Below are positions 54,844 to 64,000 of a stretch of 64,000 nucleotides of DNA, piece by piece (position 1 is the stretch's first letter; every line of letters begins with the position of its first letter). Under the pieces are notes generated by a model. The model was not told where the DNA came from. It saw only the letters and a list, made by a program, of their open reading frames with translations, and did no database searches. The position numbers were made by a program, and so were the translations under genes. The DNA lies in the NCBI GenBank assembly GCA_963665975.1, contig OY762508.1, positions 2,976,001 through 3,040,000 of the forward strand, written 5' to 3'. The DNA comes from G963665975 sp963665975 (lineage in GTDB: Bacteria > Bacteroidota > Rhodothermia > Rhodothermales > Bin80).

Positions 54844-56412
54844 ATGAGAACAGCCACGAAGATGACAAGCAGGCAAACTGATAACGGCGCAACGACTGGC
54901 TACGAGGCCGAGCTGTGGGCCATGGCCGATGCGCTCCGCGGCTCGATGGATGCGGCTGAGTACAAGCATGTCGTGCTTGGCCTCATCTTTCTGAAGTACA
55001 TCTCGGACGCCTTCGAGGAGCGTCACGCGACGGTGCTGGCTAAGTGGGGAGAAGACGCCGCGGAGGACCGCGATGAATACATCGCGGAGAACATCTTCTG
55101 GGTGCCGCGAAAGGCCCGTTGGGCGCACTTGAAGGCGCAGGCGCGTCAGCCGACCATTGGCCAGACCGTGGATCGGGCCATGGCCGCAATCGAGCGCGAA
55201 AACCGCGCACTGAAGGAGGTGCTGCCCAAGGACTATGCACGACCCGCCTTGGACAAGCAGCGTCTCGGCGAACTCATCGACATGATCAGCAAAATCCGCA
55301 TCGGGGATGCCGAAGCCCGCTCCCGGGACATACTCGGCCGCGTCTACGAGTACTTCCTCTCAAAATTCGCGAGCGACGAAGGCAAGAGGGGTGGCGAGTT
55401 CTACACCCCGCGCTGCATCGTCAGGCTGCTCGTCGAGATGCTGGAGCCCTACCGGGGGCGGGTTTACGACCCGTGCTGCGGTTCATCCGGGATGTTTGTA
55501 CAGTCAGTGGAATTCATCCGAGCGCACACTACAGGGAGTAGAAATGGGAGCAAGGCGCACGGTGACATCTCGATCTACGGCCAGGAGTCGAACTACACGA
55601 CGTGGCGGCTCGCGAAGATGAACCTAGCCATACGAGGGATTGGAGGGCAGATCGCCCACGGTGACAGCTTCCACAACGACCGCCATCCGGATCTAAAAGC
55701 TGATTTCATTCTGGCCAATCCCCCATTCAATGTCTCGGACTGGGGCGGTGATAGGCTGATCGAGGATAAGCGCTGGCGCTACGGCATCCCCCCGAAGCGT
55801 AACGCGAACTTCGCCTGGGTGCAGCACATGGTCCACCATCTGGCGCCGAGGGGCGTTGCGGGGTTCGTGCTGGCCAACGGGTCGATGTCGTCAAGCCAGT
55901 CCGGCGAGGGTGAGATCCGGAAAAACCTTATCGAAGCGGAGTTGGTCGACTGTATGGTCGCCTTGCCCGGCCAGCTCTTCTACTCGACCCAGATTCCCGC
56001 CTGCCTATGGTTCCTGGCGCGTGGGCACCAGCGGCGCAGGGAGATCCTGTTCATCGATGCGAGGAAGCTCGGCCGGATGGTGGATCGGACGCACCGCGAA
56101 TTGACCGACGAGGACATCGCCCGGATTGCGGACACCTACCACGCTTGGCGGACGGGAAAGGAGGACGGTTACGCCGATGTTCCTGGCTTTTGCAAGAGCG
56201 CCTCGCTGGACGAAGTGCGCAAGCACGGCCACGTCCTTACGCCGGGCCGTTACGTCGACGTGGAGCCCCAGGCGGATGACGGCGAGCCATTCGATGACAA
56301 GATGAAGCGGCTGGTTGCCGAGCTTCGGGAGCAGCAGGCTGAAGGCGCTCGACTCGATGCCGCAATCACTGTGAACCTGAACACGCTGGGGTTCGGAGGC
56401 AGGGAGTCGTGA
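54844..56412 (+). CDS. hsdM: Type I DNA methyltransferase subunit HsdM
   Basis: The modification subunit of the intact type I system (522 aa). An N-terminal helical HsdM domain (YEAELWAMADALRGSMDAAEYKHVVLGLIFLKYISD) precedes the N6-adenine methyltransferase fold with the AdoMet motif DPCCGSSGM at 209-217 and catalytic NPPF at 292-295. ATG 54844 is taken; ATG 54862 (MTSRQTDNG) is an alternative. The stop overlaps the next gene's GTG (GTGA). It opens a four-gene coupled operon and probably shares its promoter in the 62-base gap after the ThuA gene. Confidence 0.92.
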   Translation: MRTATKMTSRQTDNGATTGYEAELWAMADALRGSMDAAEYKHVVLGLIFLKYISDAFEERHATVLAKWGEDAAEDRDEYIAENIFWVPRKARWAHLKAQARQPTIGQTVDRAMAAIERENRALKEVLPKDYARPALDKQRLGELIDMISKIRIGDAEARSRDILGRVYEYFLSKFASDEGKRGGEFYTPRCIVRLLVEMLEPYRGRVYDPCCGSSGMFVQSVEFIRAHTTGSRNGSKAHGDISIYGQESNYTTWRLAKMNLAIRGIGGQIAHGDSFHNDRHPDLKADFILANPPFNVSDWGGDRLIEDKRWRYGIPPKRNANFAWVQHMVHHLAPRGVAGFVLANGSMSSSQSGEGEIRKNLIEAELVDCMVALPGQLFYSTQIPACLWFLARGHQRRREILFIDARKLGRMVDRTHRELTDEDIARIADTYHAWRTGKEDGYADVPGFCKSASLDEVRKHGHVLTPGRYVDVEPQADDGEPFDDKMKRLVAELREQQAEGARLDAAITVNLNTLGFGGRES

Positions 56413-56822
56413 GCAATTCCAACGAACAGCGCTGGCAGCAGCGGCTCGACAACTTCGGGACGGCGCTCGCGCAGCTGAAGAATGCTTGCGAACGCGAGCG
56501 TTACGACGACCTTGAGCGGGCCGGTCTGATCAAGACGTTCGAGTTCTGTTTCGAGCTGTCGTGGAACGTGCTCAAGGACCTCCTTTTCTATGAGGGGTTC
56601 GACGTGAAAGTGCCTCGCGCCGTGATCCGCAAGAGCTTCGAGGTCGACTACATCGGCGAGAGCGATTGTGAGACCCTGCTCGATGCCTTGGACAAGCGCA
56701 ACCTGTTGAGCCACACCTACTGGAGCGACGTGGCTCTGGAGGCGGAGGCGCTGATCAAGAAGCACTACTATCCTGTCCTGCTTCGACTCCACCGGACTCT
56801 GGACGCTAGACGAACGCCATGA
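56409..56822 (+). CDS. HepT-like HEPN protein (nucleotidyltransferase substrate-binding, HI0074 type)
   Basis: A 137-residue all-helical protein: LIKTFEFCFELSWNVLKDLL is the family's central helix, and DALDKRNLLSHTYW contains R97-x4-H102-x-Y104. This is exactly the RX4HXY motif of HepT-type HEPN RNase toxins, in which the Tyr is the residue adenylylated by MntA. It starts at GTG 56409 (overlap with hsdM) and ends with an ATGA overlap to the MntA-HsdS fusion. Homologues annotated as nucleotidyltransferase substrate-binding proteins pair with MNT proteins. Active-site residues intact; RNase activity is predicted, not shown. Confidence 0.88.
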   Translation: MSNSNEQRWQQRLDNFGTALAQLKNACERERYDDLERAGLIKTFEFCFELSWNVLKDLLFYEGFDVKVPRAVIRKSFEVDYIGESDCETLLDALDKRNLLSHTYWSDVALEAEALIKKHYYPVLLRLHRTLDARRTP

Positions 56823-58440
56823 CGGACGGCCTCAAGGATGTGCACCGCGAGGCGATCATCGCAGAGATCGCAGCGAACGACCGCGTGGAACGGGCCGTAT
56901 TGTTCGGATCCAGAGCGACTGGCACCAACACCGTGTCATCCGACGTAGATATCGCGTTATTCGGCGACCGGCTGACGCTGGCCGATCAGGCCCGTCTCGC
57001 TGCCGCTTTGGACGAGATTCCGATGGCGCAGGCGACCGATCTCGTGTTGCACCACTTGATAAAGTGCCAGGCCTTGCGAGACCATATCCGACGGCAAGGC
57101 GTCGAATGGTTCGCGCGCTCGAACACTAGGCGCAGTAGTCCCGCTATGCTCCCGTCAGTCTCCGCGGACGGCGTTCGGTCGTCGTTTCTGTGCCTTGAGG
57201 ATGTTGCCAGTATCACAATGGGCCAATCACCACGTGGCGAGACCGTCTCGTTACGAGATGGAGTACCTCTTTTGAATGGCCCAACAGAATTCGGCGCGCA
57301 CCATCCGCATCCCGTACAGTTTACAACCGATCCCCGCAGATCTGCCCAACCCGGCGACCTTCTTTTCTGCGTCCGTGGTTCAACCACGGGTCGCATGAAC
57401 TGGGCCGATCGACAATATGCCATAGGCCGTGGAGTTGCGGCGATTCGGCATCGGCAGGATCTCGGTCTCCAACCTTTCGTCCGGGCGGTGATCGAGTTTG
57501 AACTTCCCGAACTACTGGCTTATGCGACCGGCTCAACCTTCCCCAATGTATCGGGCCGCCAACTCGCGGAGGTTCCATGGCCGAACTTCGCCAATGACGA
57601 ACAACGCGCCATCGCCCACATCCTCAGCACGCTGGATGACAAGATCGAGTTGAACCGCCAGATGAATGAGACGCTGGAGGCGATGTCGCGAGCGCTGTTC
57701 AAGTCCTGGTTTGTTGATTTCAATCCGGTTCGAGCGAAGATGGAGGGCCGGGACACGGGATTGCCTGACTATCTTGCCAACCTATTCCCGGGCCGGTTGG
57801 TCGATTCTGAGTTGGGAAAGATACCGGAAGGGTGGCAGGTCAGGACGTTGGGCAACTTATGTCACAAGCCGCAATACGGATACACTGCATCAGCTCAGAG
57901 CGAGCCCGTTGGACCGCAATTCCTAAGGATTACTGACATAAATAAGGAATCGTGGGTGTCGTGGTCTCGCGTCCCCTACTGTAAGGCAACAGACGATGAA
58001 TTCTCGAAGTATCGACTTGGCAAGGGAGATGTGCTCATCGCTCGCATGGCGGATCCAGGTCATGGAATTCTGGTGGAGGAAGACGTGAAAGCGGTCTTCG
58101 CATCATACCTGATTCGATTCCGGCCTGTTGAGAATCACATCGCTCGGCTCTTGCAGTACTGGCTTAAATCCGACGCGTACTGGCACTTAGTACAGGGTCG
58201 GGCAACTGGAACAACGCGACGTAACCTGAACGCCAAGGTTCTCAGCCTGTTTCCTTTAGTGGTTCCATCCAACGTTGCGGCTGCCACCTTCTCGGAGGTG
58301 GTCGGTGCTTTGCGGGATCGGTTGGTGATGAACGTTACGGAGATGGAAATACTGGCCACCCTCCGCGACACGCTGCTCCCGAAGCTCGTTTCGGGTGAGA
58401 TCCGCGTAGGCGATGCCGAGAAGGCATTGGAGCTCGTTCC

Positions 58441-58444
<4 letters not shown>
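56819..58444 (+). CDS. hsdS: MntA-type nucleotidyltransferase fused to type I specificity subunit HsdS
   Basis: A 541-residue fusion. Residues 1-100 are a complete minimal nucleotidyltransferase: G30-S31 then D42-x-D44 (GSX10DXD) and a third acidic residue in ATDLVLHHL. From about 120 an HsdS follows: first target-recognition domain opening FLCLEDVASITMGQSPRGE, central conserved region NDEQRAIAHILSTLDDKIELN (about 260-310), a second domain opening WQVRTLGNLCHKPQYGYTAS, and the closing EILATLRDTLLPKLVSGEI. No stop lies between; an internal ATG at 57146 (M110) could give a free HsdS. Both ends overlap neighbours by four bases. Normally these are two genes, so the fusion is unusual. A lost stop or assembly indel must be considered. 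Confidence 0.85.
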
Positions 58445-61572
<3,128 letters not shown>

Positions 61573-61705
61573 CGCCGGGTCACTTAGGGTAGTGCGGATC
61601 GGAACCATGCCGGCTCGCACTCGGTCGTAACCGTAGCATACTTGGGATGCCGCCAATACACCCTTGAAGCTGCAACGGTAAACCAATAGCGCGGAAGGAG
61701 AAGAA

Positions 61706-62518
61706 ATGCCGACAAGTAGAAAATCATTCACGTCGGGTCAGTTGGAAACCATATGTCAAGTGTTGGCTGACACGAACAAGGGTCTGACAGGTTCTGAGAT
61801 AGGTCATATCCTTGAACAAGTGCGAGTATTGGATGTGGATCCAACAAATACGAAATGGAAGCGTCTGTTCAACGCATTGGCTAAATCGCAAAATCGAACG
61901 CAATCCGGTAACCGTGTGCTGGCCTTTATTAGCCATGCCTTGGAGCCAGCCCGATATCAAGGAAACTGGACAATGTTTGAGGAGCGCCGCGCTGACGTCA
62001 ACGTGGTGTTGCTGCTCTATGATGGACTGGAGTTCCAGGAGGACGGGAAGTTCCACAAGACGAAGAAAGCTTCGTCCCTCCGAGAAGCGCAGCAGCGCGC
62101 GAGTCGTCTTCGATCAGCACTGGAGCAGAGAGGAGTTCATCTGGATGTTCTTCGCTATTGCTCGGCAGAATTCCTGGGAAACGACTCGTTCCATGCAGTC
62201 CTTGAAGCGACCAAGAGTGTTGCAGAAAAGATCCGGAAGAAAACAGGGCTGACGAGCGACGGTGCGCATCTGGTTCAGGAAGCGTTAGCGGGCGACAGCC
62301 CCCTGTTGCGCATCAATGCCTTGGCGAGTGAATCACACAGAAGTGAGCAACGTGGCTTTGCGAACCTCCTCAGGGGTATGTTTGGTACTTTTCGCAATCC
62401 GACGGCCCACGCGCCACGCATCACATGGCGAATGCCTGAGGAAGATGCATTGGATCTGTTTACTTTGGCCTCGTACGCTCACCGTCGCCTCGATAGTGCT
62501 GATCGGCACTCACCTTAG
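61706..62518 (+). CDS. TIGR02391 family (Ymh-like) protein, defence-island associated
   Basis: A 270-residue protein with AAGGAG upstream of ATG 61706 (spacing 5). The N-terminal part looks like a helical DNA- or protein-binding region (FTSGQLETICQVLADTNKGLTGSEIGHIL). The C-terminal GFANLLRGMFGTFRNPTAHAPRI is the TIGR02391 signature; its R-N-x-x-x-H arrangement suggests a HEPN-related fold. These proteins are common beside restriction and abortive-infection genes, without known activity. It is separated from hsdR by 133 bases, so it may have its own promoter. Confidence 0.8.
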   Translation: MPTSRKSFTSGQLETICQVLADTNKGLTGSEIGHILEQVRVLDVDPTNTKWKRLFNALAKSQNRTQSGNRVLAFISHALEPARYQGNWTMFEERRADVNVVLLLYDGLEFQEDGKFHKTKKASSLREAQQRASRLRSALEQRGVHLDVLRYCSAEFLGNDSFHAVLEATKSVAEKIRKKTGLTSDGAHLVQEALAGDSPLLRINALASESHRSEQRGFANLLRGMFGTFRNPTAHAPRITWRMPEEDALDLFTLASYAHRRLDSADRHSP

Positions 62519-62721
62519 TCAGGGAATGGCACCCTCGTGCCTCCTTAGTCCGGTATCAGCTTCCGGTGGAACACCGTGCACTCAGCCATGCTCGCACGCG
62601 CTCGTCGGCAGAATCCCGTCCCATCCCCTGGCTTATAAGCCGACGACTCGTTATCAACTTTATGTAAGGCTCAGACGCAACACATCTAATGTAAATTGTT
62701 GCTCTTGGAAATCGAGACAAG
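62519..62721. other. Right edge of the restriction cassette
   Basis: Two hundred bases between the TIGR02391 gene and the DUF1080 stop. Nothing is recognised: no tRNA end, terminal repeat or integrase. How the cassette entered the catabolic locus is therefore not visible here. Confidence 0.45.
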
Positions 62722-63345
62722 CTACTCGTCCGGCAGCCGCTTAACCATAATATTGCGATAGCGCACGCGGCTGTCAGGGTCGTGAGCTTGCAGGGCGAAC
62801 GTGCCACGGTCCAGGCGACGCTCCCCCTGGGGGTTCGTCTCCACATGGTCAACAACGGTGGAGTTGTTGATCATGATCGTGATTCGCTTGCCGCGAACGA
62901 TGATATGCTCGGTGAACCATTGATCATCCGGCACGAATGCTTCCATCACATCGTCGACGCCATACAGGCTGCCGGTTTTTCGTGGATCCGTGGTGTAGGT
63001 ATTGTTGACCTGCGCCTCATACCCCTTCGACGGCCAGCCCTCTTCCTGATAGGTGGTGTGGAAGTACAGGCCCGAGTTCGCTCCCGGTGAGGTCATCACG
63101 TCGGCCTTGAAATGAAAATTGGTAAACGAGGCGTCCCCGGATTCGCCCATATAGAACAAATGGGCGCGCGATCCATGCACGACGATCGAACTGTCTTCCA
63201 CGGTAAACGAAGTGGAGTCTTCGCTGGCCTTCCAGCCATGCAGCGTGGCTCCATCAAAGAGTTCGATCCATTCTGCCTGGGCATAGACAGGGCCGGTGCA
63301 CCCCAACAACAAGACGGTGCATGCGAATAGGAATGGACGGGTCAT
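62722..63345 (-). CDS. DUF1080 (3-keto-disaccharide hydrolase-type) exported protein
   Basis: A 207-residue protein starting at ATG 63345 with signal/lipobox region (FACTVLLLGC). A concanavalin-like DUF1080 domain follows: EWIELFDGATLHGWKA near the start, FHFKADVMTSPGANSGLYFHT, KGYEAQVNNTY, TEHIIVRGKRITIMINNSTVVDHVE and DRGTFALQAHDPDSRVRYRNIMVK at the end. Family members hydrolyse 3-keto-glycosides or bind sugars. The gene lies 29 bases after the ThuA gene on the same strand and continues the catabolic locus on the far side of the restriction cassette. Confidence 0.86.
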   Translation of the reverse strand: MTRPFLFACTVLLLGCTGPVYAQAEWIELFDGATLHGWKASEDSTSFTVEDSSIVVHGSRAHLFYMGESGDASFTNFHFKADVMTSPGANSGLYFHTTYQEEGWPSKGYEAQVNNTYTTDPRKTGSLYGVDDVMEAFVPDDQWFTEHIIVRGKRITIMINNSTVVDHVETNPQGERRLDRGTFALQAHDPDSRVRYRNIMVKRLPDE

Positions 63346-63374
63346 CAGTTTAGCGTGTTTGGTGATACTTGAGG

Positions 63375-64000
63375 CTACTCGGCAACGATACTGGTTTCTG
63401 TCGCCGTGGGAAAGTTTTTCGGTACCGGAATATCCACACTTCCGGTTGCAAGCCATTCCGTGCTACGCTGCAGGAGGGTTCGGAACCCGACGCAACGCAA
63501 CGCGCGGTCGTCTTCTTGGCCGGACCACAAGTGGCCCGGTAGCAGCGTTAGCACCTTGCCTTTACCATAAGGGATCCACCAGAGCATCAGTTCATGTTTG
63601 CCGGTTCCGCCATGTTCTGGTGAGGAATAGGCTGTGGCAAGGACTTGCATGTCTTCTGCTGGTCCGCGCTGTCCGTGATAGAGTTCATCGTGCGGATGCA
63701 GCCATACAATAGGCAGCCCTTTGAGAATGGGATGATCATCCATCCGCGACATGATCTGCCAGTCATGCAGCGTCCCGTGTCCCCCGCCGATATCTTCGCC
63801 GGGAGGCAGCCGAATGAGGTTGTCCTCATCATCGATGTACGCCCGGTGCCCCACATCTGGCGGTCGCCACAAGAGTCCCACCATGCGCTCAAAAGCTTCC
63901 CATCCGTGGAACGGGTTGTTGGATGCGTGCTGAACGAGCGCGGCACCTCCGCCTTCGATGTACTGCTCGAAGGCTTGTCGAACAGGCTCCGGCCACATTT
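63375..64000 (-). CDS. ThuA-domain protein, 5' end outside window
   Basis: The C-terminal 208 residues of a ThuA-like protein; the start lies beyond 64000. Visible blocks: AALVQHASNNPFHGWEAFERMVGLLWRPP, GGGHGTLHDWQIMSRMDDHPILKGLPIVWLHPHDELYH, and PYGKGKVLTLLPGHLWSG, all typical of ThuA family domains with a glutamine-amidotransferase fold. It is read toward DUF1080 (62722-63345) and probably forms an operon with it. A second ThuA gene at 53819 belongs to the same catabolic locus. Confidence 0.82.
   Translation of the reverse strand, partial: MWPEPVRQAFEQYIEGGGAALVQHASNNPFHGWEAFERMVGLLWRPPDVGHRAYIDDEDNLIRLPPGEDIGGGHGTLHDWQIMSRMDDHPILKGLPIVWLHPHDELYHGQRGPAEDMQVLATAYSSPEHGGTGKHELMLWWIPYGKGKVLTLLPGHLWSGQEDDRALRCVGFRTLLQRSTEWLATGSVDIPVPKNFPTATETSIVAE

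Noticed and set aside
56819..57146. Treating the nucleotidyltransferase and HsdS as two separate genes
   Set aside because: No stop lies between them in the given sequence; the separate-gene model needs an indel, so the fusion is reported with that caveat.

Overview
The window looks like the chromosome of a heterotrophic bacterium of the Bacteroidota/Rhodothermota group, most plausibly a Rhodothermales relative. This is inferred from gene content: a TonB receptor with an N-terminal carboxypeptidase-like repeat, DUF5916 barrel, short-form Psd beside PssA, many lipoprotein sugar oxidases, sulfatases and ThuA/DUF1080 proteins. GC content is moderately high by eye. No rRNA, tRNA or CRISPR array was seen.

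Layout. 1-8.8 kb is housekeeping: an aminopeptidase P fragment, mtaB, psd-pssA, purS, clpS, a DUF5916 outer-membrane protein, rnhA and obgE. 8.9-11.9 kb is a small accessory insert: an AbiEi/AbiEii toxin-antitoxin pair with a near-consensus sigma70 promoter, lying between two degenerate direct repeats, one of them next to a transposase remnant. 12.1-21.7 kb is housekeeping again: rluD, hisS, a frameshifted lgt, a PLP decarboxylase, rlmB, a small unknown protein, a flippase-like membrane protein, lolA, a SLOG-type protein and a class V aminotransferase. 21.8-32.6 kb is a periplasmic oxidation and uptake region: two large cytochrome c/beta-propeller lipoproteins, an exported acetamidase-type hydrolase, a TonB receptor and a PQQ-type sugar dehydrogenase.

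32.6-35.7 kb holds the stump of a second type I restriction system (hsdR 5' end joined to hsdS 3' end) and then an intact ImmA/IrrE-DUF4411 pair. After an S9 peptidase, 38.6-47.7 kb is a mobile graveyard. It contains an IS630 element with both ends, a broken ISNCY transposase, and a decayed mobC-relaxase module with an oriT-like hairpin cluster. An IS5-type element with CTAA target duplications sits inside the relaxase pseudogene, and a second truncated IS630 end and a phospholipase D remnant follow. 47.9-54.8 kb and 62.7-64 kb form one carbohydrate-catabolic region (beta-propeller lipoprotein, three sulfatases, two ThuA proteins, DUF1080).

That catabolic region is interrupted at 54.8-62.5 kb by a defence cassette: hsdM, a HepT-like HEPN protein, a MntA-like nucleotidyltransferase fused in frame to HsdS, hsdR, and a TIGR02391 protein. 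The first four genes are joined by four-base stop/start overlaps. The HEPN RX4HXY motif and the nucleotidyltransferase GSX10DXD motif are both intact. The cassette therefore appears to embed a HepT/MntA-type toxin-antitoxin in a restriction operon, with the putative antitoxin covalently part of the DNA-specificity subunit. This is the most interesting feature of the window.
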